Part shown: positions 28,797-36,374 of the stretch, one piece after another | Layout: the number at the start of each line of letters is the position of its first letter | Numbering within the stretch: position 1 is the first letter of the stretch | Origin: Agrobacterium tumefaciens | GTDB lineage: Bacteria > Pseudomonadota > Alphaproteobacteria > Rhizobiales > Rhizobiaceae | Length of the DNA stretch: 64,000 nt | Reading direction: 5' to 3' | Assembly (NCBI RefSeq): GCF_005221385.1 | Contig: NZ_CP039904.1 | Span: 1,337,501 to 1,401,500 of the forward strand | Position numbers and translations under genes: made by a program | The notes under the pieces: model-generated | The model's input: the letters and a program-made list of their open reading frames with translations, nothing else | What the model was told of the DNA's origin: nothing | Database searches by the model: none

Positions 28797-30230
28797 CTAC
28801 CATGAGTATTTCAATTCCGCTCGAACATAGTTGCTGTCGCTGCCTCCGGCGTCGCGAAGTGCCGACCCGACCTGATAATGGACGGCCTCCAGCGACCCCG
28901 TGAGAGCGGGAGTAAAGCGGTAGTCCGCCCTGACCTGCAAATAGGCTCCGGTCCACGCCGGCCCCTGACCCGCCGTGCCAGCCACGGGGACGCTTGGCAG
29001 GGTATAGACGGCGTCCTGTGTCGTCTGTCGCCAGAGCAGTCCGGCCCCAGCCATTACGGTCAGATCCTCCAGGGGCTGGACGGTGAGTGAGGGCTTCAAG
29101 TGGATGAGGTTGGCGTATCCGGTATGACCGCCGAGCGAGAAATAAAAGCCGTTCGGAAACAGCGGATTGAAAGTGCCGAGCGTGCCGTCGCCCGCATCAC
29201 CGTCACCCGACGCCACGTCGAACTGCAGACCGATCCGCGGCGACCAGGTGATATCCTCGAACGTGTATCCGGTCCTCGCCCCCACGGCCCAGGCGAGAAT
29301 GTCGGCCGAGCCGACCTTGCCGACCTGGCCCATAGCTTCCGCGTCCCAGTCGAAACCGGCATATTTGCCGGCCGTCCGGATATTGAGGATATGCCTGTCC
29401 TCCTCACCTGATGCGCTAAGAAAGGTGGCGTCCTTGCGCTGATAAAGCGCATAATATGCGGAGGCCTCGATATCCGGCGACAGCTGCCATTCCACACGAG
29501 CTCCGCTAAACATCGCATCGCCACTCGATCGATCATCGAAAGGGCGGTCATCGCGATACTGGACAGGTCGGCTGACAAGACCATAGAAGCGCCACGCATC
29601 CGTCTCCCACCCGGCCCAGACAGCATCGAACGACTGACGGACATTCGGCCCATCGCGCGTCGAAACGAACCGCTCCAGGTCGAACGCAAAGTCTTGACGG
29701 CCAACCGTTGCCCTGAACGTTCCGCTGTCGGTCTCTTGCGTATAGCCGATGAATGCTTGCCGAAGGTCAAATCGGTTTGCGTCGTTGGGACCGACTACCG
29801 TTTTGTTGAACGCACGTACATCCTCGAACTGTGTGAACAATTGCCAGTTGTCATTCAGGTGAACATCAATATGGAACTGCGCGCGCTGCAGCCAATAGGA
29901 GTCTCCGGGATTCGCACGCACGGTTCCCAAAGCCGGCGCATCACTGACTTCGAAGATTTCGCGCAGATTGAGCCCGAGCGAGATGTAGCTGTCAGGATTG
30001 GAAGGAAACAACGGAATGTATTTGAGACTGTCGAGCGGTTCAGTCCGCAGTTTCGGATCTACGAGAAGCGACCAGTCCTCCCGCGACCTGTCGGCTTTTA
30101 TCGAGGGCCTCTCCTGCTTCAGGTCAGAATCATCTGCCAAGGCGGAGCGGTAGTCCCATTGAGCAAAGGCGAGGGCAGCAAGAGAGAGAAACGGTAATCG
30201 CGCCCTGGATACGGACCGAAGCATGGACAC
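28797..30230 (-). CDS. Alginate export (AlgE-like) outer-membrane porin
   Basis: 477 residues. It has an N-terminal signal peptide (FLSLAALAFAQWDYRSALA), then a long beta-barrel with alternating aromatic/polar strands and a C-terminal ELKYSW ending in an aromatic residue, as recognised by the BAM machinery. Segments such as YWLQRAQFHIDVHLNDNWQLFTQFEDVRAF, LRQAFIGYTQE, VGRQDFAFDLERFVSTRDGPNVRQSFD and WQLSPDIEASAYYALYQRKD are typical of the alginate-export family (PF13372), which also includes porins for other anionic or aromatic solutes. No alginate genes are nearby, so the solute is unknown. It diverges from LysR paralogue 3, which probably regulates it. Confidence 0.9.
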   Translation of the reverse strand: MSMLRSVSRARLPFLSLAALAFAQWDYRSALADDSDLKQERPSIKADRSREDWSLLVDPKLRTEPLDSLKYIPLFPSNPDSYISLGLNLREIFEVSDAPALGTVRANPGDSYWLQRAQFHIDVHLNDNWQLFTQFEDVRAFNKTVVGPNDANRFDLRQAFIGYTQETDSGTFRATVGRQDFAFDLERFVSTRDGPNVRQSFDAVWAGWETDAWRFYGLVSRPVQYRDDRPFDDRSSGDAMFSGARVEWQLSPDIEASAYYALYQRKDATFLSASGEEDRHILNIRTAGKYAGFDWDAEAMGQVGKVGSADILAWAVGARTGYTFEDITWSPRIGLQFDVASGDGDAGDGTLGTFNPLFPNGFYFSLGGHTGYANLIHLKPSLTVQPLEDLTVMAGAGLLWRQTTQDAVYTLPSVPVAGTAGQGPAWTGAYLQVRADYRFTPALTGSLEAVHYQVGSALRDAGGSDSNYVRAELKYSW

Positions 30231-30400
30231 ATCCTGTATTATTTTTCATGAGTGGTCGCCGCCCTCCGTCGCTGGCACGGCGTGCGATGGACGGAGAAAT
30301 GAGTTGAAGCGGCTACGAAAGAATATGGAATAAATCCTATATTCGCGGTTGGTGCGGTACGTTGCGAAGATGCCCTCCCGGGAAAGACACCGTCGCCGAC

Positions 30401-30467
30401 GTTGTCATTTGCTTCTTCGCCTTGGTAGCCCCCGGTCGTGTGAAGCCGTGTCGCAAAATAAGGAACG
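30401..30467 (+). promoter_or_regulatory. LysR leader element (copy C)
   Basis: GGTAGC, GTGAAGCCGTGTCGC and AGGAACG are shared in order and spacing with copies A (20159-20229) and B (6717-6787, minus). Here the AGGAAC also serves as the ribosome site of the lysR gene that starts at 30472. Confidence 0.6.
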
Positions 30468-30471
30468 CTTT

Positions 30472-31380
30472 GTGGAAATTGAGGATCTGAGAATATTCGT
30501 CGAAGTTGCTGATGCAGGCGGAATATCATCTGCAGCGCTGCGACTGGGCATCTCCAAGTCGATGGTCAGCCGGCGGATCACCAGGCTAGAAGAGCAACTC
30601 GGCGCACAGCTATTTGCAAGGACGACCCGTGGCATAGCGCTCACGGAAGCAGGGGCCACATTCCGCGATTACGCCGCCAGAACCTCAGCTGAATTGGATC
30701 TGGTACGGGAAACGATCCTGCCCGCCGGCAAGCTTCGAGGCCGAATGCGCGTAGCCGCCCCATTGTCATTTGGTCCGACCTGTTTTGCTCCCGTCCTCTC
30801 CCGGATGGCCAGCCAACACCCACAGCTACAAATCCTTTCTTCCTATACTGATCGCTTCGTGGATCTTGTGGGGGAGGGTTTTGATTGCGCAATCCGGCTA
30901 GGGCATCTGTCGGACTCGAACCTCGTCGCAAGACGTATCGGACCGATCTTTGGCAAGCTGGTTGCAAGTCCTGCCTATATCGAGGCTCACGGTGCCCCCG
31001 AGACACCGGATGAGATTGTGAAGCATCAGGTCGTAATGCGGGACGCGGAGAAGTGGCAATTCATGGATGGCGACGAAATCGTCACGGTGCGGCCCCAGGG
31101 ACGCTTCATAGCTGATAACGCAATGTCTCTCGTAGCGGCCGCTCTGGACGGAGTCGGGGTCGCGTACTTGCCAGAGCCGTTGGTCGCGGATCATATTCGC
31201 TCGTGTGCGCTGGTGCCGATCATGACGCGTCATCCGATTCCGCCGGCCGGCATCTTCGTGGTGAGGCCGCCTGGGCAGTACCCTTCTCGAAAAGTGCGAA
31301 CCCTCACCGAGATGCTTATCGAACGATTTGGAACGCCCTCTGTTAGTGAGGGGAATTCGGCTGCCGACAAGGTATTTTAA
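30472..31380 (+). CDS. LysR family transcriptional regulator (paralogue 3)
   Basis: 302 residues from GTG 30472 (AGGAAC 6 bases upstream), giving MEIEDLRIFVEVADAGGISSAALRLGISKSMVSRRI, parallel to paralogues 1 and 2. The upstream extension of the frame is noncoding leader. The effector domain contains DRFVDLVGEGFDCAIRLGHLSDSNLVARRIGPIFGKLVASP. The C-terminal 15 residues (SVSEGNSAADKVF) are an extra tail compared with its paralogues. It diverges from the porin gene, a likely target. Confidence 0.93.
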   Translation: MEIEDLRIFVEVADAGGISSAALRLGISKSMVSRRITRLEEQLGAQLFARTTRGIALTEAGATFRDYAARTSAELDLVRETILPAGKLRGRMRVAAPLSFGPTCFAPVLSRMASQHPQLQILSSYTDRFVDLVGEGFDCAIRLGHLSDSNLVARRIGPIFGKLVASPAYIEAHGAPETPDEIVKHQVVMRDAEKWQFMDGDEIVTVRPQGRFIADNAMSLVAAALDGVGVAYLPEPLVADHIRSCALVPIMTRHPIPPAGIFVVRPPGQYPSRKVRTLTEMLIERFGTPSVSEGNSAADKVF

Positions 31381-31568
31381 CGATCGGCGCAGGGTAGTGA
31401 CATTCCCTGTACTGAAGCCGTCAGAGCCGACTGAAGCGAAGACGACAAAACCGCTGCAGCAAAGATATTGCATAGTGGTCCCGTTTGGTGTGGAGACGTG
31501 CCGGAAACACCAGCGCGGAATCATGACTACCGTCTGCCGCGGCAAGAGAATCCCTCCAGAGGAGGTCT

Positions 31569-32351
31569 TCACTCCGCTGACAACGAGTGGAGAGACAGCA
31601 ATGTGAGAACCCGATTGAGGAGATTTCCAAGCTGCCCGCCGAGTTCTCCCGACCACGCGGCCTCGAGCCGTTCTTCGGAGAAATCCCCATCATCGGCCGA
31701 ACGGATATGGCGGAGCAGGTAATACCGAAGTGCGTCCGGAGTCTGATAGTTTTGAACGAGACCATCGGGATCGATGCCGTTGCCGGCCGATTTCCCGATC
31801 TTCCGCCCGTTGGCGGTCAGGTAGCCATGAAGGTAGATCGACGATGGCAGCGGTAGGCCAGCGGAAAGGAGTATCGCCGGCCAGCAGATCGCGTGGAACC
31901 TGGATATCCCCTTTCCGACGAAGTGAATGCGCTCGCCTTGCTGCGCCCAATATCGCCCGAACAGGGTTTCGTCGGAGCCGTAGCCGAGCCCCGTTAGGTA
32001 GTTCGCCAAGGCATCGAACCAGACATAGACGACCTCATCGCTGCCGGGCACGGGTACTCCCCAGCCGCGTGCCCGTTCGGCACTGCGCGACACACTGATG
32101 TCCTCGAGTCCCCACCGCAGCAAGGCAAGTATCTCGTTTCGCCGGTGAGCCGGCACGACCCGAAGCTCCTCGGTCTCGATGAGATGGAGGATGCGGTCAC
32201 CATATCGAGAGAGGCGGAAGAACCAGTTTTCTTCTTTGATGACTTCAAGCGGGATACCGTGCTCCGGGCATCGGCCTCGCAAGGCGTGGTGTTTCCCATT
32301 GCAAGCAACCGGGCGGTACGCGTTCCGCGTTTGGGGACGGAGTATTGCAAA
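31569..32351 (-). pseudogene. Methionyl-tRNA synthetase-like fragment
   Basis: The frame encodes the middle of a class I methionyl-tRNA synthetase: the connective-peptide zinc-type segment CNGKHHALRGRCPEHG, ENWFFRLSRYGDRIL, RRNEILALLRWGLEDISVSRS, VVYVWFDALANYLTGLGY, HFVGKGISRFHAICWPAILL and SIYLHGYLTANGRKIGKSAGN (a KMSKS variant, KIGKS). The N-terminal Rossmann half with HIGH is missing, with homology starting only near 32350, and the C-terminus stops about 130 residues early after NLLNRVLTLLSLHS. It is therefore a remnant. Second synthetase copies of this type in other bacteria confer resistance to natural synthetase inhibitors (family knowledge); this one cannot be active. Confidence 0.85.
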
Positions 32352-32370
32352 TAGCAGGACTACCGAACCT

Positions 32371-32649
32371 ATGACGCCAACGATATCAACCGTGGTGAAA
32401 GGTTGCTCGGCAAGTTGGGAGCCCTCTCGGGTCGTCGCCCGGAAGGCGAGCGACGAGGGAGCACTTCGGAAGGAAAGGGAACGTCAGGAGGCTGTTTCCA
32501 AGGATGAGAGTGAACAGCAGCAACAGGCACTCGCTCGGCACATCAACGACCGCGAGTTGACGCAGACGGCAAAAGCTATCCGTCGATTCTCAGCACCCGC
32601 CAGAGTAAGCGCTGTGGCAGAGCATGTGACGTACACTGACAATATGTGA
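32371..32649 (+). CDS. Hypothetical small protein, doubtful
   Basis: A frame from an ATG at 32371 gives 92 residues with a charged, Gln-rich middle (RKERERQEAVSKDESEQQQQALARH). Its stop lies 8 bases before the next gene's ATG, which could mean coupling. No family is recognised and no good ribosome site is seen. It may instead be chance sequence over the metG break. Confidence 0.25.
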   Translation: MTPTISTVVKGCSASWEPSRVVARKASDEGALRKERERQEAVSKDESEQQQQALARHINDRELTQTAKAIRRFSAPARVSAVAEHVTYTDNM

Positions 32650-32657
32650 GGTGAACA

Positions 32658-32999
32658 ATGAAAGATACTGGATCTGATTTTACCCCGGCTGAGCGCCAAA
32701 TCGCTGTCGTCATCAGCCGTGCGGACAGGATGTTGGCTGCTGCCGTTTCGGAGGTTTTGGAAAAGGCAATCGAACAGGCTGCCCATGACCTGCGAGCAAT
32801 CGGCCAGGAGGACGCCACGCCGGTTCTGCAATATTTTGCAAGCGTCGTTCATCAGCAAATGTATTGTTTGATGTGTGGTGCTGACCCGAACACTCTTCAA
32901 GGAGGCGACCCGCATATCGCCTACCACGTTATCCGCAACAGCCAGAATATTGCTAAACACTATTGGTCGGCGGACATCGAGCCTTATCCAGCTAAGTGA
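32658..32999 (+). CDS. Hypothetical protein
   Basis: 113 residues with GAGGTGAAC ideally placed before ATG 32658. It is predicted soluble and mostly helical: an N-terminal amphipathic helix (AERQIAVVISRADRMLAAAVSEVLEKAIEQAAHDLRAI), then VLQYFASVVHQQMYCLMCGADP with two close cysteines (CLMC), and HVIRNSQNIAKHYWSADIEPYP. The CxxC could bind metal, but only one such pair exists. I do not recognise the family. It sits in the distal part of the accessory block between two decayed or unrelated genes. Confidence 0.65.
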   Translation: MKDTGSDFTPAERQIAVVISRADRMLAAAVSEVLEKAIEQAAHDLRAIGQEDATPVLQYFASVVHQQMYCLMCGADPNTLQGGDPHIAYHVIRNSQNIAKHYWSADIEPYPAK

Positions 33000-33349
33000 G
33001 AATAGTATTATTTGGCACCGGCATTCGCGATCTCAACGAGGCTTTGCAAATCGTCGATCCTCTCGCTCGCGTTCCTCGTTGCAGGACACAGTTTCGCGCG
33101 CGGCGAGACTACAGTGACCCCCGATCGAACGTTAGAAGAGGGTTATATGCTCGGGATTGCTGCACTTCGCACGCACTACCGATGACCTCAGTAGAAAGGT
33201 TGAAAACGGCGTTCCGCGATGATCTGAAGTCACTTCTTCGTCGAAGCCGGCAAAATCTTTCAATTATTACTTAGGGTTGCGTGACCGGAAATCAGTCTAC
33301 GATCAGGGTGTCGGAAGCAAGCTGATCCGTGTGATGAGGAGCGGAGAGG
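33000..33349. other. Intergenic, no convincing gene
   Basis: 350 bp. A frame overlapping the previous stop (GTGA at 32996) would give about 92 residues but lacks any recognisable feature and has irregular composition. It contains the promoter region of the downstream lipoprotein hydrolase. Confidence 0.45.
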
Positions 33350-34516
33350 GTGACGATCAGGCGGCGACAGCAATCCGGGCGATACATGGCGGTCACACTG
33401 ATCACGGCGCTTGCGCTTGCATTGTGCGCCTGCGGCTCGCGGCCCGGCTCATCCGTCCTCACTCCGGTGACTGCCGTCGAGGGCGCGAAGCAGGTTACCA
33501 TCTTCGTGGCGAGTACGCGGGCAGCCGATCCGAGCGCATCAACCTTCCTGACCGACCGGATTGCGGCCACAACTACCTACGTTCGCTATGTCGTCTCCAT
33601 TCCGCCGAACCATCAACCGACCGAGATCGAATGGCCGGTGGATGTGCCGGACCCGACCCGGCACTTCGCGATCGTTTCGTCCGAGCGCCTCGATGAAAGG
33701 CGGTTCTTTGCGGAAGTCGGGGCCACTGCCGCACGCGGAGAAGGGCTCGGCCGCGACGTCGCCATCTTTGTCCACGGCTTCAACAACAACTTTCCGGAAT
33801 CGCTGTTCCGCACGGCTCAACTCACCGCCGACGTCCAGGTCGCGCAATCGGCAATGCTGTTCTCATGGCCTTCGAAGGCAGCGATCACCGGGTATCTTGC
33901 AGACAAAGATGCGGTGACCTTCTCCCGCGATGCGCTTGCCCGGGTGGTCGAGCGGGTCGCTGGCGACCGCCATGTCCGGGGGATGAAACTTTACGCTCAC
34001 AGCATGGGGGCTTGGCTAACAATGGAGTCTGTCCGTCAAATCCGGATCGCCAAAGACGGGCGCACCCTCGGCAAGCTCACCGACCTCACGCTCGCTGCGC
34101 CAGATATAGACGCGGAAGTCTTTCTTCAACAACTCCGGGTCGTCGGTCGCCTGCGCTCCCCCGTTACCGTTCTGGTCTCCAAGAAGGATCAGGCGCTGTC
34201 GATATCAAGGTTTATCGCCGGAGGGCAATTCCGTACCGGCGCAGCCAACATCGATGACCCTCAAGTTCTCGTCGAGGCGCGGAATTCAAACCTCCGCGTG
34301 ATCGACATAACTAATCTGGCCACGCAGGCGGGAGCCGGCCACGATGGTTTTACGGCCTTCGCTTCTATTTACGGCCGCCTCCCGCAGAGCTCAGACGGAA
34401 GGGTTGCTTCCGACATCGGTCCGGGCGTCTACGAGCTTGATGTCGCTAACAAGTTCGAAACGCTCGACGCCCGACTGGTCCAACGGGTCGCAGATCCAAC
34501 GGCCACCGAGCGCTAG
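33350..34516 (+). CDS. Putative lipoprotein alpha/beta hydrolase (DUF900 family)
   Basis: 388 residues from GTG 33350 with GGAGAGG upstream. A signal peptide with a lipobox-like end (LALALCACG, modified Cys about 26 or 28) suggests membrane anchoring. The esterase domain shows IFVHGFNNNF (142-145 HGFN), SWPSKAAITGYLADKDA, and the nucleophile elbow AHSMG (Ser218). This matches DUF900 proteins (about 350-400 aa), putative lipases/esterases of unknown substrate. It is the last intact gene before the distal direct repeat. Confidence 0.9.
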   Translation: MTIRRRQQSGRYMAVTLITALALALCACGSRPGSSVLTPVTAVEGAKQVTIFVASTRAADPSASTFLTDRIAATTTYVRYVVSIPPNHQPTEIEWPVDVPDPTRHFAIVSSERLDERRFFAEVGATAARGEGLGRDVAIFVHGFNNNFPESLFRTAQLTADVQVAQSAMLFSWPSKAAITGYLADKDAVTFSRDALARVVERVAGDRHVRGMKLYAHSMGAWLTMESVRQIRIAKDGRTLGKLTDLTLAAPDIDAEVFLQQLRVVGRLRSPVTVLVSKKDQALSISRFIAGGQFRTGAANIDDPQVLVEARNSNLRVIDITNLATQAGAGHDGFTAFASIYGRLPQSSDGRVASDIGPGVYELDVANKFETLDARLVQRVADPTATER

Positions 34517-34619
34517 CACTTCGCAGTCACGCAACTGTACGAAATAGTCCGCTATGGTTGCTGGTAGGAAGTGATTTTAGAAGGGCGTGAGACGGTTGCG
34601 ACGATCGCAAGTTAAGATG
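34517..34619. other. Short spacer to distal repeat
   Basis: Noncoding stretch between the hydrolase gene and the tRNA-derived repeat. The only notable feature is that the bases just before the repeat (GCAAGTT...) faintly recall the tRNA T-stem, without forming one. Confidence 0.4.
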
Positions 34620-34641
34620 AAATCCTGCCCCCGCAACCAAA
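34620..34641 (+). repeat. att-like direct repeat, copy 2 (tRNA-fMet tail)
   Basis: An exact 22-bp copy of 3299-3320, including the T-loop edge, acceptor 3' strand and CCA of tRNA-fMet, but without the rest of a tRNA. It marks the far end of the 31-kb accessory block. Confidence 0.75.
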
Positions 34642-34661
34642 TTTTACAAAGAAATTCAATA

Positions 34662-34692
34662 CGAAAGCCCTCCCTTCGCGGAGGGCTTTCGT
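34662..34692 (+). terminator. Terminator after distal tRNA tail
   Basis: A 12-bp perfect stem CGAAAGCCCTCC / GGAGGGCTTTCG with loop CTTCGC. It resembles the hairpin after the intact tRNA (3345-3370), so this is probably the original tRNA terminator or that of a sister tRNA locus. Confidence 0.75.
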
Positions 34693-35170
34693 GCGTTTTG
34701 GGCCTAGCACAGCGCAAGCACAAATCCCGCTCATCATGGCTCACCTGAAAATCACGAGATAAAATCAGTCTGTTGATAGCAGGACACAAAACGTGAAACA
34801 GCTGACGGTAGACAGGGGTAATTGCGCATTTATAAATTGCTGCGCAACATATATGCTCCAGCAGCCACAGGCTTGGCTGGCGGACTTTCCGTATGCTGAA
34901 ATCCAGTACATGCGCCGCCGAGACCATTGTCATCCGAATTGTCATCCGACCGGCAATCACCTCTAACAAAACCTCGCCCTCTGCAGATCGCGCTCGCTCA
35001 TCGTAATCAGTCCTATCTGGAATCTCCCAGAGGTCAGTCAGACCCGGGAAATGTGACATTCTAATTTTGCGGAAACAGGACACATGAACTTTGCGAGGTG
35101 AATACTAGGACAGATGCCGCGCTGATTTGTATCCCATCAAGAGCATGAAAGCTCTTCCCGGGATAACGCG
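34693..35170. other. Noncoding stretch with small repeats
   Basis: No gene is seen between the terminator and the LacI gene. It contains a perfect 12-bp tandem ATTGTCATCCGA (34926-34937, 34938-34949) and two imperfect 17-bp repeats of the form GACA-N4-AA-N-TTTGCG (35055-35071, 35079-35095), which resemble the repeated binding sites at insertion-sequence ends. Confidence 0.5.
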
Positions 35171-36205
35171 TCAAATATTTGCTGCGGTGAATATCTCGAA
35201 GGGAAGGAGATGTTGCGTGACGGATGGCGTTCTGTGTGTATCCAGCGCATCGACCATGGCGCGTACCAGTGTTTCCGCCAGCAGAACCGGGGGATGTGAC
35301 AGGACCGCCTTTATGACGCCATCGGCCAATCCGGCGCGCGTCTCATTTGTCAGTTCGTGAGCCACCACCACCAGACGGTTGGATGAGGTGGTGTCGCATT
35401 CGCGTAAGGCGCGCATCACCCCTGTAATGCCGCCACCCGCAACGTAAAGGCCGACCCAGTTGTCCTCTGATTTCAGAAGTCTTTGGGTAATCTCGTAGGC
35501 GATTTCAGGCTCTTCACGGGTCCCAAGCGTTTCCATCATCTGAAAGTCCGGGGCGCTCTCCCGGAAGTAGGATCGGAACCCCATCTCGCACAGTTCCTGG
35601 GAAAGATATCGATGACTTCCGACAAAGACTGCAACCTTGCCCGGATTGGGGTTCAGGTTGTCTATGAACCATGCCGCCGTTCTACCCTTTTTGACGCAAT
35701 CGTTGCCCACATAGCCGGTGCGACCACGAGCGGTCAGATCAGAAATCATCGTGAAAACCGGAATGCCTTCTTGCTCTAGCCCATCGACAGCCTGATTGAT
35801 CTGCGGGTGGTCGGAGGTGATAACGCTGATGGCATCGCATTCTCGGCTCATCGACAACATCGTATCGGCGGTTTGTTCAGGTGTCAGTTCGTCGTCAAAG
35901 CGAATGATGGCTCTGCCGTGGGCTTCGGGATAAGTCTCGACTGCCTTCGTTAAAACCTCTGCCCACATTCGGTAGAGCTTGCGGTGCGACTGCTTCAGGA
36001 GGAAGCCAAGTTTCACTCTCGGCTTCTCATTTTCAAGCCGTCGCTTGATTGCAGTCACACCATGAAAACCGATTTTTTCAGCAGCGGCGAGCACGCGTTC
36101 AGCCGTTTGGGGTCTCACCGGATCTCGTCCGTTCAGGACGCGATCTACGGTCGAGATCCCAACATTTGCGGCCTTTGCGAGGTCTGAAATGGTAGGGCGC
36201 GACAT
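35171..36205 (-). CDS. LacI family transcriptional regulator
   Basis: 344 residues. The LacI headpiece is TISDLAKAANVGISTVDRVLNGRDPVRPQTAERVLAAAEKIGF, with hinge-type VDRVLNGR in place of the commoner SRVLNG. A periplasmic-binding-protein-like effector domain follows (GFLLKQSHRKLYRMWAEVL, CDAISVITSDHPQI, GKVAVFVGSHRYLSQELCEMGFRSYF). This class responds to sugars or polyols. It diverges from the ABC importer operon at 36375, and a palindrome and TTGACA box lie between. It most likely represses the whole polyol locus. Confidence 0.94.
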   Translation of the reverse strand: MSRPTISDLAKAANVGISTVDRVLNGRDPVRPQTAERVLAAAEKIGFHGVTAIKRRLENEKPRVKLGFLLKQSHRKLYRMWAEVLTKAVETYPEAHGRAIIRFDDELTPEQTADTMLSMSRECDAISVITSDHPQINQAVDGLEQEGIPVFTMISDLTARGRTGYVGNDCVKKGRTAAWFIDNLNPNPGKVAVFVGSHRYLSQELCEMGFRSYFRESAPDFQMMETLGTREEPEIAYEITQRLLKSEDNWVGLYVAGGGITGVMRALRECDTTSSNRLVVVAHELTNETRAGLADGVIKAVLSHPPVLLAETLVRAMVDALDTHRTPSVTQHLLPFEIFTAANI

Positions 36206-36270
36206 GGATAAAAACTCCCATAATTTGAAAGTAAGTATGGGTGTTTATGGGAGATTCGTCCAGTGCCAAA

Positions 36271-36305
36271 TTGACAGAATGGCGGCTGTTGTGGTGATTT
36301 ATCAC
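36271..36305 (+). promoter_or_regulatory. Candidate promoter and LacI operator
   Basis: A consensus -35 TTGACA (36271-36276) is followed by the palindrome GTGAT-TT-ATCAC (36294-36305), which would overlap the -10 region of the ABC operon. The location fits repression by the divergent LacI protein (inference). Confidence 0.45.
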
Positions 36306-36374
36306 GAAGGAAGAGGAGCCATTCGTCGATAAGAATGGATCGTCGCGGAAACGCGATTTGGGAGGAATGCAGAA

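Noticed and set aside
32996..33274. 92-residue frame overlapping the stop of the CxxC protein (GTGA)
   Set aside because: The overlap is suggestive, but the sequence is Arg/Cys-rich in an irregular way and matches nothing.
3319..34619. Integrase or recombinase gene expected for a tRNA-inserted island
   Set aside because: I looked for tyrosine and serine recombinase motifs in both strands of the block and saw none; recorded as absent.
34577..35083. 168-residue minus-strand frame over the distal tRNA tail
   Set aside because: It includes the tRNA repeat and the terminator, and has no ribosome site or recognisable domain.
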